Shown here: positions 1 through 8,084 of the stretch, piece after piece | How positions within the stretch are numbered: position 1 is the stretch's first letter | Layout of the letters: each line of letters starts with the position of its first letter | Origin: DAIRUQ01 sp036803245 | GTDB lineage: Bacteria > Chloroflexota > Anaerolineae > UBA1429 | Length of the DNA stretch: 64,000 bases | Reading direction: 5' to 3' | Assembly: GCA_036803245.1 (NCBI GenBank) | Contig: DAIRUQ010000001.1 | Span: 12,348 to 76,347, forward strand | The notes under the pieces: generated by a model | What the model saw: the letters and a program-made list of their open reading frames with translations, nothing else | Told to the model about the DNA's origin: nothing | The model's database searches: none | Program-made: the position numbers and the translations under genes

Positions 1-2022
1 CTCGGCTGTGAGGATCAGCTCCGGCTCGAGCAGGCCTAGGGCCTCCGCCTGGCGCCGGGCATCGGCCGTCACCAGGGGTGTGTCGCTCTGGCCGCTGCGC
101 AGACGCACCAGCGCCTGGTGGAGGACAGCATAGGGTGTGCGCTGGGTCAGCGTCCATAGCAGGGCGTCGTCTGCTTCGCCCCCTGACAGCGCATAGCTTG
201 TCCCGGAGCGCACCCAGGTGGCCTCAAACCAGCGGTGCAGACAGGCGTGGCACTGCCGGAAGGGGTCGCTGGGCGCAGGCTCTAGCGTGAACGATGAGCC
301 GCGTACCGACAGACGGTCGATGGTCCCATCGGCAAAGCCGATCTCGCCGTCGGTGGCGATCCAGTGGCGTTGCCCTTGCGGAGTCCAGGCCACCTGCCAT
401 CCGTCGTCGGCGCGCTGGGCCAGCACAAAGTCCGGGTTCACCGAGCTGGCGCCAATGGTGGCATGCACCACCGCCAAGAGGTCTCCCGCAAGGCGCGCTT
501 GCTGGATGCGATGCCCAGAGGCGATGGGGAAGGCGCTACCGTGATCGCAGACATAGATGGTCAGCGGGGGCAGTTGCACCAGATGCACGCCCTCGGCCAC
601 CGTATGCACCTGCGGGCCAGCCAGATCGAGGGGCTGCCCAGATGCCTGCACATAGGCGCGAAGCTGTCTGGTGAGCGCCTCATCGTCTCGCTCCTCGGCA
701 ACTGCGAGCCAGCGAGCGGCGGTATCGGCCAGGGTGCGGGCGTCGGCGGCTTGGGCGGAAAAGCTGCTCAACCACGTATCTAGCGTGATGTCGGACGCAT
801 CGGGGGCGCGCGGCGGGATCCATCCGAGCGGAATGATCCGATCGGAACCCGCCAGGATGCGGCGATCGCCGCCGTCTGTTCTAATGAGGTAGACGTGGTC
901 CGGAATAGTCCCCCCGCTGTGGCGGGCGAGGATCATCTCCGCGTCCGGCGCCCACCCTAGCACGCGCGACATGGATCCCTGGTCCGCGATGACTTGGCGC
1001 AGCTCGCCATCGCTCACCGTATAGAGCCACAGCCCTGCATCGCTGCTGACGATCTGGTCATCGCCCGATTGTGGCTGCAGCATGATGGCGAGCCCTTGGC
1101 CGTCTTCGGACCAAGCATAGCTGGTGGGAAGCTGCCCCTCTGGCAAGGGTAGACACGGGATGTCGGCCTGGTTTGGCGTGCCGACGCAGAGCGCGTCCTG
1201 ATCGGCCGCCAGGTAGGCCAGTTGGCCGGTCGCCGAGTGCAGAGCCATTGGCTGACGGCCCGCCAGGGCATAGCTGCGGTCTGCCGTGCCGTCCGCCAGC
1301 GAGATGACCTGCAGATTCGCCAAGTCGTTCTCTCCTGTATGGACGGCGGCCCACACGGTGTCTCTGTCGTCGAAAAAGCCCAGCACAGTCGCCCGGGTGG
1401 CATCGGGCAGGTGATAGGTGGAGCGGGTCGCCCCTGTGTCGCCGTCGATGGTCTGAAGCATGGTGCGAGGCGTCTCGCCATCCTCGACTGTCACTATCAG
1501 CAGTAGATCTCGACCGGTCTGGCCCCAGAGCACGTCGAGCTGGACGGCGGCCACGCCTTGGTCCAGGCTCGTCTCCCAGTGATTGCCGTGCACGAGGTCG
1601 ACCATCTGGACCAGGCCGCCTTGCGCCATGGCGAGTCGACCTCGATTGAGATCCCAGGCGTCGGCCAGCTCGATCTGGGCCACCGATGTGGCCTCCTCGC
1701 CTCGCAGGTCGCCGACCAGGATGTTGCCGTCACGGGCCATGGCCAGATGCTGAGGCGCGACTGGCGTGGCTGTCGGCGTGACGGTGGGACGTCCCGTTGG
1801 CGTCAGGTTGGGCGTCGATGGCGCGGGCGCATCTGTCGGCTGCGTGGTGGGCGAGGGAAGCGGCGCGGTCGTGGTCGTGGCGCTGGGAGAAGGCACAGGC
1901 GTATTCGCCGGCGCCGATAGCGTCGCGCTGGGCTCTGGAGCGGAGGTGCAGGCGTAACATACGGCGGCTAGGCCAACGAGCAGGATGGCCCGGAACCACC
2001 GCTGGATTGCGAGTGTGCGCAC
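1..2022 (-). CDS. Surface lipoprotein with WD40/PD40-like propeller, 3' end outside window
   Basis: The frame is open from the window edge to a GTG at 2022, which follows the ribosome site GGTGAGGG by about six bases. It gives roughly 674 residues without a stop. The N-terminus has a hydrophobic segment (RAILLVGLAAVCYAC) and then about 60 residues rich in Thr, Pro and Ser, typical of an exported, probably lipid-anchored protein. From about residue 90 short repeating beta-strand phrases follow (for example NILVGDLRGEE, VQMVDLVHG, LQVISLADG, LWLYTVSDG, VYLIRTDGG), as in TolB/PD40-type propellers. No catalytic motif was recognised, so the substrate is unknown. The gene lies 76 bp downstream of a deacetylase lipoprotein on the same strand and may be cotranscribed with it. 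The lipobox is not canonical, so lipidation is uncertain. Confidence 0.75.
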   Translation of the reverse strand, partial: MRTLAIQRWFRAILLVGLAAVCYACTSAPEPSATLSAPANTPVPSPSATTTTAPLPSPTTQPTDAPAPSTPNLTPTGRPTVTPTATPVAPQHLAMARDGNILVGDLRGEEATSVAQIELADAWDLNRGRLAMAQGGLVQMVDLVHGNHWETSLDQGVAAVQLDVLWGQTGRDLLLIVTVEDGETPRTMLQTIDGDTGATRSTYHLPDATRATVLGFFDDRDTVWAAVHTGENDLANLQVISLADGTADRSYALAGRQPMALHSATGQLAYLAADQDALCVGTPNQADIPCLPLPEGQLPTSYAWSEDGQGLAIMLQPQSGDDQIVSSDAGLWLYTVSDGELRQVIADQGSMSRVLGWAPDAEMILARHSGGTIPDHVYLIRTDGGDRRILAGSDRIIPLGWIPPRAPDASDITLDTWLSSFSAQAADARTLADTAARWLAVAEERDDEALTRQLRAYVQASGQPLDLAGPQVHTVAEGVHLVQLPPLTIYVCDHGSAFPIASGHRIQQARLAGDLLAVVHATIGASSVNPDFVLAQRADDGWQVAWTPQGQRHWIATDGEIGFADGTIDRLSVRGSSFTLEPAPSDPFRQCHACLHRWFEATWVRSGTSYALSGGEADDALLWTLTQRTPYAVLHQALVRLRSGQSDTPLVTADARRQAEALGLLEPELILTAE

Positions 2023-2098
2023 GTTTACCCTCACCGATCTTGGGTGCGAGCATGACAAACACAGGACGAGGCATGCCCTCGTCTAGAGGACGCTTGGG

Positions 2099-3283
2099 CT
2101 AGGGCAATAGTTCCACAAAATCATCGAACGACATGTCATAGTCGACACGGAGACGACTCAAGAGCAGGGGCGATTCGGCACGCTGGTAGTGGGTGGGGTT
2201 GAGGGTAAAGCCCGTCTGGTAGCCTTCGCCGGCTAGCAGATCGAGCGTGCGCTGGTCATAGCTGCCATAGGGGTAGCAAAAGCTGTCCACGGTGGTTCCC
2301 AGGCGTTCCTCCAGGATCTCGCGCGAGTCGACGATCTGGTATCGGAGGTTCTCATCATCGAGCTCACGCAGGTTATCGTGGTCGTAGGAATGAGATCCGA
2401 TGATGCAGCCCTGGTCGACCAGCTCCTGAAGGTGATCCCAATCGATATAGAGCCCGTATCCCAGCACCTTGGGAAAGATGAACAGCACGGGACGCAGCCC
2501 GGTTTCCTGGTAGACGGGCATGGCGACGCTGTGTAGATCGGCATAGCCGTCGTCCATGGTGATCATCACAGGCCGCGGAGGCAGTGGCGTTTGGTCGGTC
2601 CAGTAGGCGTAAAGGGCACTCGGGGCGATGCTATGGTAGCCCTCCCGTGCCAAGTAGCGCATCTGCTCCGCAAAGTCGTCGGGATGCACGGTCCAGGTTC
2701 GTTGGGCCTCGGTGGCGCCCGGTTCCAGTTCGGCCAGACGGTGGTACATCAGGATCGGCAGCACCATGCTCGATCCGGTGGTCTCAAACGTGAGGGTAAA
2801 GGGTTGGCGCAAGGGTTGGCCCCAAGGGTCGGTCGCCGTGGTGGACACGACTAGCTGGTAGGCCTCGGCCGTCCATCCCCCCTGGGGCACGATCATCAGC
2901 TCGTTGGGGCTGACGATGCGCAACTCGCCTTCTACGCCAGGCTCGATGCTCAAGGCGGCGGCCACGCTGGCCATGTCCATCTCTTGGTCAAAGACCAGCC
3001 GCACCGGATGGGATGGATCCACGGCATAGTCGTCGCTGACGGGATAGCTGGCCACCACCTGCGGCGGTGGAGGCGGCGTAGGCGTGACGGTGGGCGTAGC
3101 GCTCGGCAGGGGCGTCGCTGTCGACGGCAGGGTGGGGGTGGCCGTGGGCGCCGACGTTGCCGTAGCGGGCGGGTCGGTGGGCGCAGCGGCCACCGGTTCC
3201 GGCGTTCGGGAGCAACCTGCCAGGCCCGGCAGGCCTACCAGAAGCACGACAAGAAGGACAAGGAATGGTGTGCGAACGCGCAT
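2099..3283 (-). CDS. Polysaccharide deacetylase lipoprotein with N-terminal Ig-like domain
   Basis: A 394-residue extracytoplasmic protein. Residues 1-24 are a lipoprotein signal ending in LAGC. A Thr/Pro linker runs to about residue 75, then comes a Big_5-like Ig domain (about 75-170, with PVRLVFDQEMD) and a NodB-type carbohydrate esterase 4 domain (about 175-394). The CE4 signatures are present: TMDDGY for the catalytic and metal Asp pair, HSYDHDNL for the metal His pair, and CYPYGSYD for motif 3. The family removes N- or O-acetyl groups from cell-wall or exopolysaccharide sugars; the substrate here cannot be read. A near-consensus promoter lies at 3317-3345. The following lipoprotein gene on the same strand may be in the same transcript. 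Confidence 0.92.
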   Translation of the reverse strand: MRVRTPFLVLLVVLLVGLPGLAGCSRTPEPVAAAPTDPPATATSAPTATPTLPSTATPLPSATPTVTPTPPPPPQVVASYPVSDDYAVDPSHPVRLVFDQEMDMASVAAALSIEPGVEGELRIVSPNELMIVPQGGWTAEAYQLVVSTTATDPWGQPLRQPFTLTFETTGSSMVLPILMYHRLAELEPGATEAQRTWTVHPDDFAEQMRYLAREGYHSIAPSALYAYWTDQTPLPPRPVMITMDDGYADLHSVAMPVYQETGLRPVLFIFPKVLGYGLYIDWDHLQELVDQGCIIGSHSYDHDNLRELDDENLRYQIVDSREILEERLGTTVDSFCYPYGSYDQRTLDLLAGEGYQTGFTLNPTHYQRAESPLLLSRLRVDYDMSFDDFVELLP

Positions 3284-3316
3284 GCCGGTCTCCTACGCTG
3301 TCCAGGGTTGTTCAGG

Positions 3317-3345
3317 ATTGTAGGAGCGCCGCACCATCGGGTCAA
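3317..3345 (-). promoter_or_regulatory. Sigma-70-type promoter of the deacetylase gene
   Basis: On the minus strand TTGACC (3345-3340) and TACAAT (3322-3317) are separated by 17 bp, about 35 bp upstream of the ATG at 3283. Only the sequence match supports it. Confidence 0.6.
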
Positions 3346-3378
3346 GCCGAGGGGCCCAGTGGCCGCTGGGCGCGCGAT

Positions 3379-3407
3379 TTGCACGCCCGAAAGAGCTGTG
3401 GTACCAT
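3379..3407 (+). promoter_or_regulatory. Promoter of tRNA-Asp
   Basis: TTGCAC (3379-3384), 17 bp spacer, TACCAT (3402-3407), just upstream of the mature tRNA 5' end at 3420. Confidence 0.5.
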
Positions 3408-3419
3408 ATCGGCGGTCGC

Positions 3420-3493
3420 GGAGGCGTAGTGTAGCGGTTTAACATGCCGGCCTGTCAAGCCGGAGATCGCGGGTTCGAATCCCGTCGCTTCCG
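3420..3493 (+). tRNA. tRNA-Asp (anticodon GTC)
   Basis: The cloverleaf can be folded by hand. The acceptor arms GGAGGCG (3420-3426) and CGCTTCC (3486-3492) pair with one G-T, and the discriminator is G. The anticodon stem CCGGC/GCCGG encloses CTGTCAA with GTC at 3454-3456. The T-arm is GCGGG-TTCGAAT-CCCGT. The 3' CCA is not encoded. A short hairpin terminator follows at 3551-3578. Confidence 0.97.
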
Positions 3494-3550
3494 CCTGGCA
3501 ACACAGGCGGGAGAACCATCGCCCCAGTCCATTTGGGGCGTCTCCGCCCA

Positions 3551-3578
3551 CGGCGAGGTCTATAGGCCTCGCCGTTTT
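3551..3578 (+). terminator. Intrinsic terminator after tRNA-Asp
   Basis: A perfect 8-bp stem CGGCGAGG/CCTCGCCG (3551-3558 and 3567-3574) with an 8-base loop is followed directly by TTTT. Confidence 0.85.
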
Positions 3579-3672
3579 GCTATGCCTGCCACTGACCACC
3601 TTCTCTAGCGCTTGACAGCTCGGTCCCATCAAGCCCATCATCGGGGTGTCTAGGTCAAGCAGGGGGTGTGCG

Positions 3673-4848
3673 ATGGCGAGCGCAGAGGCCGGCTATCCCA
3701 AGTGCGTGGTTCTTTCTGGAGTTCCCCGGGTCCACTTCTGGGAGGGTGGGCCGCTCTGCCCAGAGGATTTGATCCTACCATCGGTGATGCGCTCCGTTCT
3801 CGAGTTCTTGGGCGAGGGCGACTATGGCTGCCGTCACCGCCTGGCCAAGTTGCCTCACTGTCAAATCTTTTGCACCTATGCCTACCTGATGGGCGTCTCT
3901 GGCGCGGCGGCGTTCCTATCCTGGAAGCAAGGTGGATATCCTGGCGATCTCGCCTACATGGGCGCCGAGCCTGGCGCGGCGGAGCGGCACCTCTTTCAGG
4001 CCATCGGGTATGACTATGCCTGGGTGACCAAGGAGCCAGGCCGAGACAACCGAGCAGAGTTCGCCGATCAGGTGCGGGCGAGCATCCAGCGTGGGGTGCC
4101 CGTGCTGGGGTACGGCGTGGTCGGCCCTCCCGAGCCCAGCATCATCACGGGGTATGACGAGGGTGGCGATGTGGTCATCGGCTGGAGCTTTTTCCAGGAG
4201 ATCCCACCTTTCTCCGAGGGCCTGCGCTACGAGCCGGCTACCAACGATGGCAAGGGTTGCTTCCGCAAGCGAGACTGGTTCGATGCCACGGAGCGCCTGC
4301 TGATCATTGGAGAGAAACGCGAGCGCCAGCCCTGGCCCGTGATCTATCGGCAGTCGTTGGCGTGGATGCTAGAGGTAATCCGCACGCCCATGGTGCGGCC
4401 CGAGCCCGATGCGTCCGAGGGATATCGAGGCCGGTACAATGGGCTGGCAGCCTACGACGCCTGGGCAGCATACCTGCGCGATGACGCGGCCTGGAGCGAG
4501 GATGAGGCGACGCTCCACCAGCTGCATGAGCCCCACAATGCAGCCGTGGGCGTGGTGGCCGAGGCGCGTTGGTACGGCGGGCAGTTCCTGGCGATGGCGG
4601 CAGAGAGCCTGGCAGGCGGTCCTGGCCGCCTCGGCACGTCAGAGCACGCCTACCGCGCGGCGGCCTGCTATGCCAGCCAACACGATCTCATGTGGCAGGT
4701 GTGGGATCTGGCGGGCGGCAACGGCTTCCCCGAGGCGCACCTGCGCATGGCTGACCAGGGGGTCCGCCACGCCATGGCGGAGATCATCTTGGAGGCACGA
4801 GCCAAGGAGGACCAAGCGGCGGAGGCGATGGAGCTGGCGCTCGGTTGA
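3673..4848 (+). CDS. Hypothetical protein, possibly BtrH/C39-peptidase-like
   Basis: 391 residues. The ATG at 3673 is chosen because AGGGGGTG lies five bases upstream; an in-frame GTG at 3646 has no such site. The N-terminal half contains Cys-rich phrases (GCRHRLAKLPHCQIFC, about residues 49-64) and a later block with GYDEGGDVVIGWSFFQ. This layout resembles butirosin-BtrH N-terminal / C39-peptidase-like domains, which bind or act on amide and thioester substrates. The C-terminal half is mostly helical and Ala-rich with no recognised motif. No signal peptide is visible, so it is probably cytoplasmic. It is monocistronic between a tRNA terminator and a convergent oxidoreductase gene. The family link rests on general pattern only. 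Confidence 0.7.
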   Translation: MASAEAGYPKCVVLSGVPRVHFWEGGPLCPEDLILPSVMRSVLEFLGEGDYGCRHRLAKLPHCQIFCTYAYLMGVSGAAAFLSWKQGGYPGDLAYMGAEPGAAERHLFQAIGYDYAWVTKEPGRDNRAEFADQVRASIQRGVPVLGYGVVGPPEPSIITGYDEGGDVVIGWSFFQEIPPFSEGLRYEPATNDGKGCFRKRDWFDATERLLIIGEKRERQPWPVIYRQSLAWMLEVIRTPMVRPEPDASEGYRGRYNGLAAYDAWAAYLRDDAAWSEDEATLHQLHEPHNAAVGVVAEARWYGGQFLAMAAESLAGGPGRLGTSEHAYRAAACYASQHDLMWQVWDLAGGNGFPEAHLRMADQGVRHAMAEIILEARAKEDQAAEAMELALG

Positions 4849-4885
4849 GGGCCAGCTATGGTCTCGGCAGAGGGATGAGGCCACG

Positions 4886-5887
4886 CTACCAGGGCGCCTG
4901 CTCGGCGAACGGGAGCCAACGGCCAGCATCGGCGGAGGCGGCCGCCAGCAGGCTGAGGCGGGTCATGTCCCAGGATTGCTCGGCAGAGACCAGCAGGCTG
5001 CCACGTCCCTCCAGCGCTGCCACCAGGTCGCCGAGGAATCCCCGTCCCGAAGGCTCGAGTGGCCATGCGGGTTCGTAGCGCTTGGACGTCAGGACCGACA
5101 CACGTTGCCCTCCGTCGCAGATCTCGAGGACCCCATCCGCTCCCGCGATGCGTAGGCGATCATCGCCATGCGTCGGGGCGGCGTTGGGCCGCATATAGTC
5201 CAGCGTGAAGCTGGCGCTACCGCCATTACCCAAGGCCGCCAGCACGGCGCAGGCATCTTGGGCCGCGGGGCGGTCGGGATGGGCCAGATTGGCGTGGCGT
5301 GCGGCCACCGCCGTAAAAGCCACGCCGCCGATCCAGCGGGCCAGGTCAAAGATGTGAATGCCCACCCAGGCCATGGTGCTGCCATACGTGCTGGCGTCGC
5401 CGTACCAGTGCGGGCGCTGTCCCCAGCGGTAGGATTTCTGCCCCGAGATGAGCAGTGGCTCGCCGATGGCACCCTGGCGAACCAAGGCATGGGCAGTGTG
5501 CCAGGCGTGCTCGTAGCGCATGCCAAGAAGCAGCGTATAGAGGCCCCCGCCGCTTCTCACGGCGGCCTGGAGCGCATCCAGGTCGTCCAGGGTGATGGCG
5601 GCGGGCTTTTCCGAGATGACATGACAGCCCTGCCGCGCCGCCGAGGCAGCGATAGCGGCGTTGACATCGTTCCGCCCGCAGACGACCACCACGTCGGGCT
5701 GCGCATCCGCCAGCAGGGCCTGCCAGGTTGGGTGCGCCGCACAATCTGGCAGATCGTGGTAGGGTGTGGTATCCTCGCCCTCAAAGGAAGGGGCATAGCC
5801 GATGGCTCGTACCTGGGGGAACCGCTCCAGGTCAGCCAGGATATAGCCGAAATGCCCCGATGCTCCGATGAACGCTAGGCGGATCAT
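4886..5887 (-). CDS. Gfo/Idh/MocA family oxidoreductase
   Basis: 333 residues, the usual family length. The N-terminal Rossmann fold starts MIRLAFIGASGHFG, a somewhat altered G-x-G-x-x-G. The family hallmark EKP occurs at about residue 93 (ISEKPAAITLDDLDAL), and the C-terminal alpha/beta domain begins near residue 125 (GMRYEHAWH). Members use NAD(P) to oxidise or reduce sugars, inositols or related polyols; the substrate cannot be read. The gene is convergent with the upstream hypothetical and divergent from the solute-binding lipoprotein at 5936, with only about 50 bp between the two starts. Confidence 0.92.
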   Translation of the reverse strand: MIRLAFIGASGHFGYILADLERFPQVRAIGYAPSFEGEDTTPYHDLPDCAAHPTWQALLADAQPDVVVVCGRNDVNAAIAASAARQGCHVISEKPAAITLDDLDALQAAVRSGGGLYTLLLGMRYEHAWHTAHALVRQGAIGEPLLISGQKSYRWGQRPHWYGDASTYGSTMAWVGIHIFDLARWIGGVAFTAVAARHANLAHPDRPAAQDACAVLAALGNGGSASFTLDYMRPNAAPTHGDDRLRIAGADGVLEICDGGQRVSVLTSKRYEPAWPLEPSGRGFLGDLVAALEGRGSLLVSAEQSWDMTRLSLLAAASADAGRWLPFAEQAPW

Positions 5888-5935
5888 GGATCTGGCTCCT
5901 TTCCCACGGTACGAACATGATAGAGGGCAGCACGG

Positions 5936-7054
5936 TTGATCGCAAGGCTTTGGCTCGTGGGCTGCGTGGTGGCCGCCGCGCTCCTGGTGGCTTGCGAGCC
6001 CCCGCGGGGCTCGGGCATGCCAGAGTACGTGCTACCCACCGCGACCAGCGCCGAGATCGTCGCGCCCTCGCCCACGGTATCCCCGACAGCAGCCGATGTG
6101 ATGACGGAAACCATGACGCCGCTTCCCGAGACGATGGTTGCAGGCGATAATGATGACTGGGAGTCGTTGGTCAAGCGGGCGCTCCAGGCTCAGAATCTGT
6201 TCGTCTATAGTGACTCGGCGCGAGCACTGACGTCCTTGGCCAACATGGCCGTGGCCTATCCTGGCCTCGATGCGACAGGGCGCGTGATGAGCGGGCCCGA
6301 GCTCTGCGCNNNNNNNNNNNNNNNNNNNNNNNNNNNNNNNNNNNNNNNNNNNNNNNNNNNNNNNNNNNNNNNNNNNNNNNNNNNNNNNNNNNNNNNNNNN
6401 NNNNNNNNNTCGTGGTGGGATCTGGTCACCCCCGCGTGGCGCGGCGCCATTGCGTTGGCGGATCCCTTGGTCGATGAGCACGCTCAAGGCTTTTTGGATG
6501 CCTTGATCGCCCACGAGCCAGAGCTGCGTGCCAGCTACCGAGGTCAGATGGGCGACGAGGCCTTGGCAGATGCGCCCGCTTGGGCGGTGTGGTTGCGTGG
6601 CGTGGCTGCCAACGACCTGCGGATCCTGCCCAGCGACGCCGAGGTAGCACGCTGGGTCGGCGACCTGGCCGCCGAGGAAGGGCGCGCGGGGATCTGTAGC
6701 TCGGTGCACTGGGAGAGGGTGTCACGGGGCGACCTGCGGTTGCGGCTGGTTCAGGATGCGATGCCGACCGCGGGCGTGCGCTGGCGGACCTTTGTGGCGC
6801 CTGCAGCGGATGCTGCGAACGCGGACGGTGCCAAGCTGGGGCTTCTCTGGCTGATGGGCGATGAAACAGGCCGTGGCGGCTATGAGCCGTGGTACCAGGC
6901 GGGGCTGTATCCCGCGCGATTGGATGTGCCTCTGGCGGCAGGCACGGTGCCGCGCAGCGAGCTGGTGGGACGGCTCTGGGAGGTGCCACTCACGCCCGAT
7001 ACGGCGCTTCGCGCCGAGGCCGTTGAGCTGTTGGCGGCTGCGCGGGGCGAGTAG
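5936..7054 (+). CDS. Extracellular solute-binding lipoprotein, interrupted by assembly gap
   Basis: A TTG start at 5936 follows AGAGGG. The N-terminus is a lipoprotein signal (LWLVGCVVAAALLVAC) followed by a Thr/Pro/Ser-rich linker to about residue 60. The part after the gap contains WWDLVTPAWRGAIALADP, close to the phrase in family 1/iron-type ABC substrate-binding proteins (domain hinge and ligand pocket), and a later YEPWYQAGLYP. It probably binds a ligand at the cell surface, but no permease or ATPase gene adjoins it. The 100 N at 6310-6409 remove an unknown stretch. Both flanks happen to be in the same frame, so the true missing length should be 1 modulo 3 if this is one gene. About 372 residues as assembled. 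Confidence 0.75.
   Translation: MIARLWLVGCVVAAALLVACEPPRGSGMPEYVLPTATSAEIVAPSPTVSPTAADVMTETMTPLPETMVAGDNDDWESLVKRALQAQNLFVYSDSARALTSLANMAVAYPGLDATGRVMSGPELCXXXXXXXXXXXXXXXXXXXXXXXXXXXXXXXXXXSWWDLVTPAWRGAIALADPLVDEHAQGFLDALIAHEPELRASYRGQMGDEALADAPAWAVWLRGVAANDLRILPSDAEVARWVGDLAAEEGRAGICSSVHWERVSRGDLRLRLVQDAMPTAGVRWRTFVAPAADAANADGAKLGLLWLMGDETGRGGYEPWYQAGLYPARLDVPLAAGTVPRSELVGRLWEVPLTPDTALRAEAVELLAAARGE
6310..6409. other. Assembly gap of 100 N
   Basis: Exactly 100 undetermined bases inside the solute-binding lipoprotein gene. The round number indicates a scaffolding placeholder, so the real length is unknown. Confidence 1.
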
Positions 7055-7078
7055 ACGGCTTGGCGCAAGGGGGGCGAC

Positions 7079-8035
7079 ATGCGGGCGTTCATCACGGGGC
7101 TGACGGGTTTCGTTGGCCAGCATCTAGCCAGGTTGCTGCTCGACGAAAGCTCCTGGACGGTGGGGGGAGTGGCCTACGGGGGAGAGCGGCTGGCCGATGA
7201 CCTGCAGGGGCGGGTCTGGGTGCAGACGGCCGATCTGCGGGACCCCGACGAAGCGCGTCGCGTGATCGACGCGTTCGGCCCGGACCTGGTCTTTCACCTG
7301 GCCGCGCTGGCGCAGGCGGGGGCGTCCTTTCGCGATCCCTGGCGAACCATCGAGGCCAACGTTCGGATGCAGCTCAATGTGCTCGAAGCGCTGGTGGCAA
7401 AAGGTGGATCACCTCGCGTCTTGGTGGTGAGCTCTAGCGAAGTGTACGGCATGGTGAGGCCTGAGGATCTGCCGTGCGACGAGGAGACTCCGCTTCGGCC
7501 GGCCAACCCTTACGCGGTCAGCAAGGTGGCCCAGGACATGCTTGGCCTGCAATACCATTTCAGCGCTGGCCTGGATGTGGTGCGGGTGCGACCGTTCAAC
7601 CACACTGGCCCCGGCCAGGGAGAGGGCTTTGTCGTGCCCGACTTTTCTCGGCAGGTGGCGGCCATCGAGGCGGGCCTGCAGGAGCCGTTGCTGCGGGTCG
7701 GCAATCTGGAAGCCGAGCGCGATCTCTCTGACGTGCGCGATGTGGTGCGCGCCTATTATTTGCTGGCGCAACACGGCATCTCGGGCGAGGCTTACAATGT
7801 GGGTTCGGGGAAGGCGCGACCCATGCACGCGATTCTTGATCAGCTACTCGAGGCTAGCCGCGTGCCGATCCGCGTGGAGCCCGATCCCGAGCGGATGCGA
7901 CCTTCCGACGTGCCCCGCGTGGTGTGTGACCCGACCAAGCTGGCGGCGTGCACTGGCTGGGCTCCGACGGTACCCTTTGAGCAGACGGTGCTTGATGTGC
8001 TGGACGACTGGCGGGCGCGCCTGCGTTTGCACTAG
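7079..8035 (+). CDS. rmd: GDP-4-keto-6-deoxy-D-mannose reductase
   Basis: 318-residue extended short-chain dehydrogenase. The N-terminal nucleotide-binding motif is GLTGFVGQHL, the catalytic triad region is VVSSSEVYG followed by NPYAVSK (Y-x3-K), and RPFNHTGPGQ is characteristic of the Rmd/GDP-sugar branch. It would reduce the gmd product to GDP-D-rhamnose for cell-surface glycans. AGGGGGG precedes the ATG by four bases. It lies 49 bp upstream of gmd, so the two steps are encoded together in reverse pathway order. A GDP-6-deoxytalose or GDP-fucose type reductase is the main alternative. Confidence 0.88.
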   Translation: MRAFITGLTGFVGQHLARLLLDESSWTVGGVAYGGERLADDLQGRVWVQTADLRDPDEARRVIDAFGPDLVFHLAALAQAGASFRDPWRTIEANVRMQLNVLEALVAKGGSPRVLVVSSSEVYGMVRPEDLPCDEETPLRPANPYAVSKVAQDMLGLQYHFSAGLDVVRVRPFNHTGPGQGEGFVVPDFSRQVAAIEAGLQEPLLRVGNLEAERDLSDVRDVVRAYYLLAQHGISGEAYNVGSGKARPMHAILDQLLEASRVPIRVEPDPERMRPSDVPRVVCDPTKLAACTGWAPTVPFEQTVLDVLDDWRARLRLH

Positions 8036-8084
8036 GCGGCTGCCACGCCTGGTAGCCACAGCCTTGATCTAGGGAGGAATTCAC

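Noticed and set aside
78..1957. Several plus-strand and minus-strand frames of 60-155 residues in the first 2 kb
   Set aside because: They lie over the long lipoprotein frame that runs off the window edge on the minus strand, which has a proper ribosome site, signal and domain-like content.
3342..3641. A 99-residue minus-strand frame containing ATGFEPAISGLTGRHVKPL
   Set aside because: It is the antisense translation of tRNA-Asp, a known annotation artefact.
6310..6409. Treating the first N run as a real low-complexity region or the gene as a pseudogene
   Set aside because: Exactly 100 N is a scaffold placeholder, so no inactivation can be concluded.
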